Source of the DNA: Streptosporangiaceae bacterium
GTDB lineage: Bacteria; Actinomycetota; Actinomycetes; Streptosporangiales; Streptosporangiaceae
Length of the DNA: 6,334 nt
Assembly (NCBI GenBank): GCA_030052355.1
Contig: JASIGS010000264.1
Location: 1 to 6,334 of the forward strand
Direction of reading: 5' to 3'
Under the pieces are notes generated by a model. The model was given only the letters and a program-made list of their open reading frames with translations, searched no databases and had not been told where the DNA came from. Below, one piece after another: positions 1 through 6,334 of this stretch. Each line of letters begins with the position of its first letter. Position 1 is the stretch's first letter. A program made the translations under genes and the position numbers.

Positions 1-326
1 GGCAGCGCGACCAGGTAGGTCGAGACCACCTTGGCGGTGAGCTCGGTGCGCGGGCGCAGCGGCGTGATCCTCATCTGGCGGGTCCACCCGCTGGCCCGGT
101 CGCGGGCGGTGCGACCGCCCGGCGAGATCACCGCGAACAGCGCGCCGTATACCGCCATGGCGGTCATGAAGTACAGCGGAAACTTGATGCCCTGGTAGAT
201 CGCGTGCCGGTTCGCTGACGCTATGGACAAGAACAGCACGAGCGGCAGCGCCAGGGTCAGGTAGAGGAAGGCCCGGTTGCGGAACGTCCGGACGATCTCG
301 TAGCGAAAGTGGGTCGCGCTGCTCAT
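1..326 (-). CDS. ABC-2 type transporter permease, N-terminal part (runs off left edge)
   Basis: This is the membrane subunit of an ABC exporter. It would form the transport channel in the cytoplasmic membrane together with the ATPase encoded just upstream. Only the first 108 residues are visible; family members are usually about 240-280 residues, so more than half is missing. A short basic cytoplasmic start (residues 1-18) is followed by a hydrophobic segment at about 19-38, a second at about 49-68, and the start of a third near 98-108. Between the second and third lies a charged loop with a G-W-x-R-Q-x-R-x-T-P-L pattern (80-90), typical of ABC-2 permeases where the coupling helix meets the ATPase. 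The ATG (326-324) overlaps the ATPase stop codon by four bases (ATGA), and a GGAGG ribosome site lies 7 bases upstream. The cargo cannot be read from the sequence. A drug, antibiotic or lipid exporter of DrrAB style is the usual inference. Confidence 0.88.
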   Translation of the reverse strand, partial: MSSATHFRYEIVRTFRNRAFLYLTLALPLVLFLSIASANRHAIYQGIKFPLYFMTAMAVYGALFAVISPGGRTARDRASGWTRQMRITPLRPRTELTAKVVSTYLVAL

Positions 327-1252
327 CGGGAAACCTCCAGGTCCTCGTCGGCGTCGTCGGCCGTGAGTTCCAGGAACGCCTCTTCCAGGCTTCCGCCGGC
401 CACTTCGATGTCTCGTATAGATGGGAACGCCGCTATCAGGGCCTTCAGCGCGTCGTCAGAGTCAGAGCAGGACAGGATGATCGTTTCCCCGTGCCGGTCT
501 GCGGCCGCGACACCCGGCAGCGCGCCGAGCTGCGCCAGGGTCACGCCCGGCAGCGTCGCCCTGATCGACCGCGCGGCCGCCCGTGCCTTGATCTCGGTTG
601 CCGGGCCGTCGGCCACGATCCGGCCGCGGGAGATCAGCACGATCCGGTCCGCGAAGGCGTCGGCTTCCTCGAGGTAGTGGGTGGCGAACACGACGGTCTT
701 GCCTTGCCCGGCGATACCGCGCATCGTCTGCCAGAATTCGCGCCGGCCCTCGACGTCGATGCCCGCTGTCGGCTCGTCAAGCATCAGCAGGTCGGGGTCA
801 CCGACCAGCGCGGCAGCGAACCTGACCCGCTGGGCCTGGCCGCCGGACAGCTTGGTCGTCCACCGCTCGGCGAACTCGTCGGCGCCGGTCACGCGCAGCA
901 CCTCTTCGACGCCGAGCGGATGCGGGTAGTAGGAGGCCATCAGCGAGATCAGCTCGCGGACCTTCATGTAGTCGAGCGGTGACCCGGTCTGAAGCATCCC
1001 GCCGACCGCCCCGGCGGCTACAGCCTGGGCAGGCGACATGCCGAACAGCGAGATGCGGCCGGCGTCCGGGCGTAGCAGGCCCAGCACCATGTCGATGGTC
1101 GTCGTCTTGCCCGCGCCGTTCGGGCCGAGCAGCGCGACCGTCTCACCCGGAGCGATCTGCAGGTCGATCGACCGGACCGCGCGGACCGGGCCATAGGACT
1201 TGGACAGGCTGGTGAGGACTATTCCGCCTCGGGGGGCGTTGGTCTCGGTCAT
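323..1252 (-). CDS. ABC-2 exporter ATP-binding subunit (DrrA-like)
   Basis: This cytoplasmic ATPase (309 residues) powers the exporter whose permease follows it. All nucleotide-binding motifs are present and intact: Walker A GPNGAGKTT (43-51), Q-loop Gln88, signature LSGGQ (135-139), Walker B LLMLDEP (155-161) with catalytic Glu160, and H-loop His192. The C-terminal extension (about 215-309) ends in a G-G-S-L-E-E-A-F-L-E-L block, characteristic of the DrrA/CcmA-type ATPases that pair with ABC-2 permeases. Length is normal for that group. The ATG at 1252 gives a standard start; only a weak GGGA lies upstream, so ribosome recruitment may be modest. The gene is translationally coupled to the permease through ATGA. 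The 92-base gap upstream holds a TGTCAC promoter candidate, a small palindrome and a 9-bp inverted repeat, so this is probably the first gene of its own operon. Substrate unknown; multidrug or antibiotic export is inferred from the family only. Confidence 0.95.
   Translation of the reverse strand: MTETNAPRGGIVLTSLSKSYGPVRAVRSIDLQIAPGETVALLGPNGAGKTTTIDMVLGLLRPDAGRISLFGMSPAQAVAAGAVGGMLQTGSPLDYMKVRELISLMASYYPHPLGVEEVLRVTGADEFAERWTTKLSGGQAQRVRFAAALVGDPDLLMLDEPTAGIDVEGRREFWQTMRGIAGQGKTVVFATHYLEEADAFADRIVLISRGRIVADGPATEIKARAAARSIRATLPGVTLAQLGALPGVAAADRHGETIILSCSDSDDALKALIAAFPSIRDIEVAGGSLEEAFLELTADDADEDLEVSR
334..338 (-). promoter_or_regulatory. Ribosome binding site of the permease, inside the ATPase gene
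   Basis: GGAGG lies 7 bases before the permease ATG and within the last codons of the ATPase. Together with the ATGA stop/start overlap it fixes the permease start and supports coupled translation of the two exporter subunits. Confidence 0.75.
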
Positions 1253-1274
1253 GTCCCGAGGGTGTCAGGAAGCT

Positions 1275-1306
1275 GCCGGTGCGGTGTAGTGCCGCTGCGC
1301 ACCGGC
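1275..1306. repeat. Perfect 9-bp inverted repeat ahead of the ABC exporter operon
   Basis: Arms GCCGGTGCG (1275-1283) and CGCACCGGC (1298-1306) match perfectly around a 14-base loop, in the gap between the toxin gene and the exporter ATPase. There is no T-tract on the minus strand after the stem, so it is not a classical intrinsic terminator for the toxin-antitoxin operon. It could be a regulator binding site or a stem that separates the two transcripts. The candidate -10 element (1291-1294) lies in the loop. Confidence 0.5.
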
Positions 1307-1317
1307 TCGCAGTGACA
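1291..1317 (-). promoter_or_regulatory. Candidate ECF41-type promoter of the ABC exporter operon
   Basis: On the minus strand a -35-like TGTCACT (1317-1311) is followed after exactly 16 bases by CGGC (1294-1291). The ECF41 consensus as I recall it is TGTCACA, 16 bases, CGTC, so this has one mismatch in each element. A start site near 1284 would leave a leader of roughly 30 bases before the ATPase ATG at 1252. The arrangement resembles that ahead of the sigma gene (3111-3137). Motif evidence only. Confidence 0.35.
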
Positions 1318-1324
1318 AATGTCA
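1313..1324. promoter_or_regulatory. Small palindrome TGACA-AA-TGTCA, possible operator
   Basis: Two 5-bp arms separated by AA form a near-perfect dyad that overlaps the -35 element of the candidate exporter promoter. A dimeric repressor bound there would block that promoter. No regulator gene of the kind that usually controls drug exporters (TetR, MarR, GntR) is visible in the window, so the binding protein is unknown. A 5-bp dyad can also arise by chance. Confidence 0.3.
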
Positions 1325-1344
1325 GATAGCCGCGTCCACGCCAG

Positions 1345-1785
1345 CTATATCTGCCGGAAGCCGAGACTGGCTGCCACGTCGGACTGCGCGTCGTCTCGAG
1401 TGGCAAAGCCCACATCCTCGCCCGGCTCGGCCAGCCTCGGGAGAGCGAGCGCGGCCACTGCCAGATGCCATGCGTCTATCGCACGAATGGCGTGTTCACG
1501 AACAAGGTGAAGAGCCTGGTCCTCGACGCGTTCCTGGTCAGCGGCCACAACGGTCACGGGACCGTCAGGCCCCAGATCTCCGTCAAGCAGCTCCAGGAGT
1601 CCGGCTTCATCGCCGCGCCCCGCCCGGGCGGCGCGGACCAAGGCGCCAGACACCTCGATCCGCGTCCAGGTGCCGGTGACGAGGCCGACCTCGGCGTCTT
1701 CCAGCAGTGCCACGGCCTGCTCGTGGCCTGGCTCGTCTGCCAGGTAAGCACGCGCAAGCACCGACGAATCGAGGTACGCGATCAA
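1345..1785 (-). CDS. PIN-domain ribonuclease toxin (VapC/FitB-like)
   Basis: This 146-residue protein spans a single PIN domain, the fold of VapC-type toxins that cut RNA with a Mg/Mn centre. The expected acidic residues are in place: Asp6 in YLDSSVL, Glu44 in TRIEVSGAL, Asp104 in AIDAWHLA, and Asp131/Asp132 in FATRDDAQ near the C-terminus. Length is normal for the family and nothing suggests inactivation. The start is TTG at 1785. It overlaps the antitoxin stop codon as TTGA, has GGGAG five bases upstream, and puts the first catalytic Asp at the usual position. The tight overlap with a ribbon-helix-helix antitoxin gene immediately upstream makes this a type II toxin-antitoxin pair, and the weak TTG start should keep toxin output below that of the antitoxin. 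The RNA target cannot be predicted from sequence. Confidence 0.92.
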   Translation of the reverse strand: MIAYLDSSVLARAYLADEPGHEQAVALLEDAEVGLVTGTWTRIEVSGALVRAARAGRGDEAGLLELLDGDLGPDGPVTVVAADQERVEDQALHLVREHAIRAIDAWHLAVAALALPRLAEPGEDVGFATRDDAQSDVAASLGFRQI

Positions 1786-2078
1786 ACCCGCTCCCGCTCG
1801 TCCGCCAGGATCCGGTCGAGCACGGTACCGGCACCCCTCGTCGACGCGATGATCGCGGCACGCTGACGGGCGCTCACCACTGACGCGTTCCCCGCCTCAA
1901 GGAGTCCCAGCGATGCCGCACGTGCCCGCAGCCGGGTACGCCTGTCGCCCTCATCTGCATCAACAGCGGCGTCGAGAATCTCGTTGGCGACCGCGTTCAC
2001 GCTCTGACCGGCCCGAGCAGCACGGGCCGCAAGCCGACGGTGGACGTCGTCCGGGACCCGGAGGAGCAGCTGCTTCAT
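1782..2078 (-). CDS. Ribbon-helix-helix antitoxin (FitA/VapB-like, Arc/CopG fold)
   Basis: This 98-residue protein would neutralise the PIN toxin encoded next and repress the shared promoter as a dimer. Residues 3-9 (QLLLRVP) form the DNA-contacting beta strand. Residues 10-23 form helix A, GQS (24-26) is the turn, and helix B runs from about 27 to 39; this is the Arc/CopG pattern. The remaining 55-60 residues are charged and probably flexible, and should wrap the toxin; the end (LDRILADERERV) resembles C-termini of other PIN-toxin antitoxins. The ATG at 2078 has no Shine-Dalgarno. A TAGCAT box (2090-2085) ends 6 bases before it, so the mRNA may be leaderless. A 10-bp inverted repeat sits over that box. 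The gene starts 61 bases after the sigma factor stop, so it probably has its own promoter. Confidence 0.9.
   Translation of the reverse strand: MKQLLLRVPDDVHRRLAARAARAGQSVNAVANEILDAAVDADEGDRRTRLRARAASLGLLEAGNASVVSARQRAAIIASTRGAGTVLDRILADERERV
1791..1795 (-). promoter_or_regulatory. Ribosome binding site of the toxin, supporting the TTG start
   Basis: GGGAG lies five bases before TTG (1785-1783), inside the last antitoxin codons. No ATG or GTG at this position would give a complete PIN domain, so this site decides the start. Confidence 0.55.
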
Positions 2079-2084
2079 GACCGA

Positions 2085-2113
2085 ATGCTATCACATATCG
2101 ATGGTGATAGCAT
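2085..2113. promoter_or_regulatory. Toxin-antitoxin operator: perfect 10-bp inverted repeat over the -10 region
   Basis: Arms ATGCTATCAC (2085-2094) and GTGATAGCAT (2104-2113) are perfect complements around a 9-base centre that holds ATCGAT. The element fills much of the 61-base gap and ends 6 bases before the antitoxin ATG. Its downstream arm on the minus strand includes TAGCAT, a TANNNT-type -10 box at leaderless distance from the ATG. Ribbon-helix-helix antitoxins of FitA/VapB type commonly bind such dyads and block their own promoter. The repeat is seen directly; its role is inferred. It is AT-rich against GC-rich surroundings. Confidence 0.75.
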
Positions 2114-2139
2114 CTGGGCCAGACCGCGCCAGCGGGCGG

Positions 2140-3072
2140 CTAGTCCGGCAGCAGCGCGAACTGCATCTGCCGCAACCGGTCCGGATCGCCGATCACATCT
2201 AGCCTTACGATCTTGCCCTCGAGGCTGACCGTTGGCATCAGGACGACCTGCAGGTGACCGGCAGGCGCGTACACGATGCCGACGGATCCGTCCACCAAGG
2301 CAAGCTGGGACTGCTCGGCGCGGGGTCCCGAGGTGATCGCTCCCTTGGACGCGACGTCGGCGCCGTGCAGCACGAGCGGCCTGCCGGCCGGGACTACAAA
2401 AGCGTCGGCAGTCAGCGTGATGTCGGCATCGAGCAACGCGACTAGAGCCTGCAGGTCGCCGCCACGGGTCGCAGCGAGGAACGCGCTAGCCGCTTCTCGC
2501 TGCCGGGCGAGATCCGCTGCGTGATCGGGACTGGGTGCACCGCGCACCCGCCGCCGCGCCCTGCTGGCAAGCTGTCGCGCAGCCGCCGGTGAGCGGTCGA
2601 GGACGGCCCCCACCTCGGCGAATGACAAGGCGAACATGTCGTGCAGCACGAACGCCAGTCGCTCGGGCGGCGTCAGCGTGTCAAGCACGACGAGCAGCGC
2701 GAGGCCGACCGAGTCCGCCAGCACTGCCTCGTCCTCGGGATCGGGCGTCGCGCCGGCCGTGCCGGTGCCGGACGTATGGGTCGCGCCGTCCCTGGCCGCC
2801 TCCTCCGCGGCGGACGGCCAGGTGTCGCCGACGGGCTGCTCCTGCCGGTGCCGCCTTGCCCTGAGCATGTTCAGCGATATCCGGGCGACCACCGTCGTCA
2901 GCCAGCCGCCAAGGTTCTCCACCGCGCTCGTGTCTGTGCTGGTCAGCCGCAGCCAGGTGTCCTGGACGGCGTCGTCGGCGTCCGCCGCCGAGCCGAGCAG
3001 GCGGTAGGCAACCGCCCGCAGGTGGTCCCGATTGGCCTCGAACGCCGTTGCCAGCAGGTCGGAGTCGGTCAT
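2140..3072 (-). CDS. ECF sigma factor with fused C-terminal SnoaL-like domain (ECF41/SigJ-like)
   Basis: This 310-residue protein would direct RNA polymerase to a small set of promoters. Region sigma-2 (about 10-75) contains the YRLLGSAADADDAVQDTWLR block (23-42) and the region 2.3/2.4 helix from GGWLTTVVARI (55-65) to about 74. Region sigma-4 (about 118-177) includes LTPPERLAFVLHDMF (133-147) and the helix-turn-helix SFAEVGAVLDRSPAAARQL (150-168). Residues 190-305 form a SnoaL/NTF2-like domain. In SnoaL-fused ECF groups this domain replaces a separate anti-sigma factor and adjusts activity. DPDRL (296-300) matches the NPDKL position of ECF41. The WLPEP linker motif and DGGG motif are not recognisable, and the linker (about 75-117) is longer than usual, so another SnoaL-fused group is possible. 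AGAGGG lies 11 bases before the ATG. A promoter of ECF41 type lies upstream, suggesting autoregulation. Confidence 0.9.
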   Translation of the reverse strand: MTDSDLLATAFEANRDHLRAVAYRLLGSAADADDAVQDTWLRLTSTDTSAVENLGGWLTTVVARISLNMLRARRHRQEQPVGDTWPSAAEEAARDGATHTSGTGTAGATPDPEDEAVLADSVGLALLVVLDTLTPPERLAFVLHDMFALSFAEVGAVLDRSPAAARQLASRARRRVRGAPSPDHAADLARQREAASAFLAATRGGDLQALVALLDADITLTADAFVVPAGRPLVLHGADVASKGAITSGPRAEQSQLALVDGSVGIVYAPAGHLQVVLMPTVSLEGKIVRLDVIGDPDRLRQMQFALLPD

Positions 3073-3083
3073 GATGCCACGTT

Positions 3084-3089
3084 CCCTCT
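3084..3089 (-). promoter_or_regulatory. Ribosome binding site of the sigma factor gene
   Basis: AGAGGG lies 11 bases before the ATG at 3072, which is longer than usual. No in-frame alternative start closer to it exists (upstream codons CGT, GGC, ATC), so the ATG stands. Confidence 0.5.
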
Positions 3090-3110
3090 AAAGAAGGTCT
3101 CACCCACACT

Positions 3111-3137
3111 GACACCCGCCGCCTGCAGGACGTGACA
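3111..3137 (-). promoter_or_regulatory. Candidate ECF41-type autoregulatory promoter of the sigma factor
   Basis: In the 74-base gap before the sigma gene, minus-strand TGTCACG (3137-3131) is followed after exactly 16 bases by TGTC (3114-3111). The ECF41 consensus as I recall it is TGTCACA, 16 bases, CGTC, so each element has one mismatch. A start site near 3103 would give a leader of about 30 bases that includes the AGAGGG ribosome site. The element lies wholly between the stop of the RibD-fold gene and the sigma start, so the sigma gene could be transcribed independently of its neighbour. Position and spacing are seen; use by this sigma factor is inferred. Confidence 0.5.
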
Positions 3138-3146
3138 GGTGGTGGG

Positions 3147-3791
3147 CTAGTGGCGGACCCGGTAACGGATGTGCGTGACGCCCGGCGCCTGCACCACGTC
3201 GGCTTGCTCCAGCCGGACGGCTGCCATGGCGCTGCCGTCGAACAGCCGCACACCGGCGCCGAGGACCACCGGAACGAGGTGCAACTCGATCTCGTCCAGC
3301 AGCCCGGCCGCCAGGTACTGTTTCGCCGCGGTGGCGCCGCCAGACACCTCGACGTCCTTGCCGTCCGCGGCGGCGCGTGCGAGCTTGAGCGCGGCCTCGA
3401 TCCCGTCGGTGATGAACTCGAAGCTCGTGCCACCCTCACACTGCAGCCGCGGGCGCGGGTAGTGCGTAAGCACGAAGACCGGCCGGTGCTGCGGCGGGTT
3501 GTCGCCCCACCAGCCGTTCCACGGGTCTGCGCCCCAGGGGCCGGGGCCGCCGCCGAACATGTTCCGGCCCATGATGACCGCTCCGACGTTGCTGTCATCC
3601 CGTTCGAGCACCGCCGTGCTGGCGTTCGCTGTCCCGCCATCCAGGCCCGCGCCCTCGCGCCAGATGGCCAGTTCCCGCATCCACTCGTGCAGCAGTTCGC
3701 CGCCCACTCCGAGCGGGTGGTCTGTGCTCTGGTCAGGCCCCGCCACGAAGCCATCCAGCGACATCGACGCCCCATAGAGCAGTCGGCTCAT
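3147..3791 (-). CDS. Dihydrofolate reductase family protein (RibD C-terminal fold)
   Basis: This 214-residue cytoplasmic protein belongs to the RibD_C/DHFR-like family, whose members bind NAD(P)H. The true substrate of stand-alone members is mostly unknown, so neither folate reduction nor riboflavin synthesis should be assumed. Visible marks are the N-terminal SLDGFVAGP (11-19), the VIMGRNMF strand-turn (72-79), the VSGGATAAKQYLAAGLLDE segment (149-167) with the nucleotide-binding glycines 151-152, and the closing PVVLGAGVRLF (174-184). Length is normal. A GTG codon at 3794 would add one residue, but GGGAGG (3803-3798) is 6 bases from the ATG and only 3 from the GTG, so ATG 3791 is preferred. 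It lies 74 bases upstream of the sigma factor on the same strand. The pair may share a function or transcript, with the sigma gene also having its own promoter. Confidence 0.9.
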   Translation of the reverse strand: MSRLLYGASMSLDGFVAGPDQSTDHPLGVGGELLHEWMRELAIWREGAGLDGGTANASTAVLERDDSNVGAVIMGRNMFGGGPGPWGADPWNGWWGDNPPQHRPVFVLTHYPRPRLQCEGGTSFEFITDGIEAALKLARAAADGKDVEVSGGATAAKQYLAAGLLDEIELHLVPVVLGAGVRLFDGSAMAAVRLEQADVVQAPGVTHIRYRVRH

Positions 3792-3797
3792 CACGCA

Positions 3798-3803
3798 CCT
3801 CCC
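3798..3803 (-). promoter_or_regulatory. Ribosome binding site of the RibD-fold gene, deciding its start
   Basis: GGGAGG has ideal 6-base spacing to ATG (3791-3789) but only 3 bases to the adjacent in-frame GTG (3794-3792). This supports the ATG as the start. Confidence 0.7.
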
Positions 3804-3881
3804 GGTCGAGGATCAGGGTTCGTTCGGACCTGTAGTGCAGACGAGCGGCCGAGGGCTAAGTCACCGCGCAGCCCTGGGTCC

Positions 3882-4631
3882 CTAGGCGGCACCGCCTGAG
3901 GCGGCGCCGGGCCGGCTGGCCACGAACACGAACTCCCGTCCCGGCCGGTCAGGCGCGTCCCGTACCTCGTCGAGCTCGTACCCGGCGGCCTGCAGGGACG
4001 CGGTGACCTCGTCGCGGTTCCTGAAGCGCAGCGTGGAATCCGACGTCAGGACGGCGCCGTCGGCTTCGAAGACCGTGACCGAGCGGAACGTGACGAGCTC
4101 GCCGCTGACGTCCGTCAGCTCGTGCCACGACTGGACGGTGCCAACGCCAGGGATCTCGGTCCTCGTGAAGCTCTCCTCGCGAGTCCAGCCCAGCCACGCC
4201 CGCCTGGCGGGATCGCGGGTCTCGAACACCAGTCGTCCGCCGGGGCGCAGCGCCGCGTGCACGCCTTGCAGGGTTGCGGCCCACTCGTCGTCGGTGATGA
4301 ACACCTGGGCCACGTTGCCGGTCATCGTGGCCAGGTCCACTTGCATGGCGGGCAGGCTCGTCGCGTCACCGTGCAGCCAGCGCACGGCGCCGGCGCCCGG
4401 CTTGGCCCGGGCGACGTCCAGCGACGCTCTGGCCGGATCGACGCCGGTGACGGCCAGGCCGCGGCCGGCCAGCATGCAGGCGAACGTGCCGGTGCCGCAG
4501 CCCACGTCCAGCACGCTGCGCGCGCCGAACTCCGCCGCCATCGCGGCGTACGCGTCCAGGTCGCTGCGGTCCGGATCGAGCGGGTCGTAGATCCTCGCGA
4601 GCCGCGGGTCTTCGAAGATCGCATCCGGCAT
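3882..4631 (-). CDS. Class I SAM-dependent methyltransferase
   Basis: This 249-residue cytoplasmic enzyme transfers a methyl group from S-adenosylmethionine to an unidentified acceptor. Motif I VLDVGCGTG (40-48) binds the cofactor, GVDPA (63-67) carries the acidic ribose-binding residue Asp65, HGDAT (87-91) is the adenine-contact motif, and ALRPGGRLVFETRDP (127-141) is motif III with its strand. The N-terminus FEDPRLARIYD (6-16) is typical of this family's small-molecule methyltransferases. The reading frame is open far upstream to 5258, but that stretch lies opposite the UvrA-like gene, has no domain, and is an out-of-frame shadow. The ATG at 4631 gives a normal-length protein. It has no Shine-Dalgarno, but a TAGCCT box ends 7 bases before it, so a leaderless mRNA is possible. 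The C-terminus is an Ala/Gly-rich tail. Neighbours give no clear substrate hint. Confidence 0.9.
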   Translation of the reverse strand: MPDAIFEDPRLARIYDPLDPDRSDLDAYAAMAAEFGARSVLDVGCGTGTFACMLAGRGLAVTGVDPARASLDVARAKPGAGAVRWLHGDATSLPAMQVDLATMTGNVAQVFITDDEWAATLQGVHAALRPGGRLVFETRDPARRAWLGWTREESFTRTEIPGVGTVQSWHELTDVSGELVTFRSVTVFEADGAVLTSDSTLRFRNRDEVTASLQAAGYELDEVRDAPDRPGREFVFVASRPGAASGGAA

Positions 4632-4638
4632 GGTGTGC

Positions 4639-4644
4639 AGGCTA
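4639..4644 (-). promoter_or_regulatory. Possible -10 box for a leaderless methyltransferase mRNA
   Basis: TAGCCT on the minus strand fits TANNNT and ends 7 bases before the methyltransferase ATG, the distance seen at leaderless actinobacterial promoters. No convincing -35 was found at 16-18 bases, so this is weak. Confidence 0.25.
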
Positions 4645-4720
4645 GCGACGGGCCCGCAGGGTGGCGAGCGGTTTACGGTGTGCCTGGCGCCCAACGCCGG
4701 CGGCCGTCGCGAAGCCTCGC

Positions 4721-6334
<1,614 letters not shown>

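Noticed and set aside
3792..3794. GTG at 3794 as the start of the RibD-fold protein
   Set aside because: It is only 3 bases from the GGGAGG ribosome site, while the next codon, ATG, has ideal 6-base spacing.
3852..3875. Inverted repeat AGGGCT ... AGCCCT (12-base loop) after the methyltransferase as a terminator
   Set aside because: The stem is only 6 bp, the loop is long, and there is no T-tract on the minus strand, so a terminator cannot be supported.
3884..3897. AGGCGG-CA-CCGCCT palindrome at the methyltransferase 3' end
   Set aside because: A 2-base loop is too tight for a hairpin, and the sequence is explained by the Gly/Ala codons and stop of the gene tail.
3132..3899. Plus-strand open frame of 255 codons opposite the RibD-fold gene
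   Set aside because: It has no recognisable domain and low-complexity His/Arg/Ala-rich translation, and it lies opposite a gene with clear family motifs. This is a shadow frame common in high-GC DNA.

Overview
The window is high-GC DNA (roughly 68-70 percent G+C by eye) that looks like an actinomycete chromosome, for example a Streptomyces relative. The signs are strong G/C third positions, a TTG start codon, ATG starts preceded at leaderless distance by TANNNT boxes, a SnoaL-fused ECF sigma factor and an actinobacterial-type UvrA-like protein. This is judged from composition and protein style, not from a database match. All eight genes lie on the minus strand, so transcription runs from right to left. 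No tRNA, rRNA, CRISPR array, insertion sequence or gene on the plus strand was found. No gap between genes exceeds about 100 bases.

Right to left (5' to 3' on the coding strand): the C-terminal two-thirds of a UvrA-like tandem ABC ATPase (4721-6334, cut by the window edge); a class I SAM-dependent methyltransferase (3882-4631); a dihydrofolate-reductase/RibD-fold protein (3147-3791); an ECF sigma factor with a fused C-terminal SnoaL-like domain (2140-3072); a toxin-antitoxin pair of ribbon-helix-helix antitoxin (1782-2078) and PIN-domain toxin (1345-1785); then an ABC-2 exporter operon of ATPase (323-1252) and the N-terminal part of its permease (1-326, cut by the window edge).

Two gene pairs are clearly coupled by 4-base start/stop overlaps: antitoxin-toxin (TTGA) and ATPase-permease (ATGA). 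The antitoxin is preceded by a perfect 10-bp inverted repeat that overlaps its likely -10 box, the layout expected for an autorepressed toxin-antitoxin operon.

The most interesting signal is regulatory. The hexamer TGTCAC, the -35 core reported for ECF41-type sigma factors, was found at only two places in the window. Both are in gaps between genes and correctly oriented: one ahead of the sigma gene itself and one ahead of the ABC exporter operon. Each is followed after exactly 16 bases by a tetramer with one mismatch to the ECF41 -10 core CGTC. This suggests a local regulon in which the sigma factor drives itself and the nearby exporter. It is an inference from motif position only. The sigma factor departs from textbook ECF41 proteins (long altered linker, no WLPEP or DGGG motif), and the gene next to it is a RibD-fold reductase rather than the usual ECF41 partner. 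The protein families themselves are all known.
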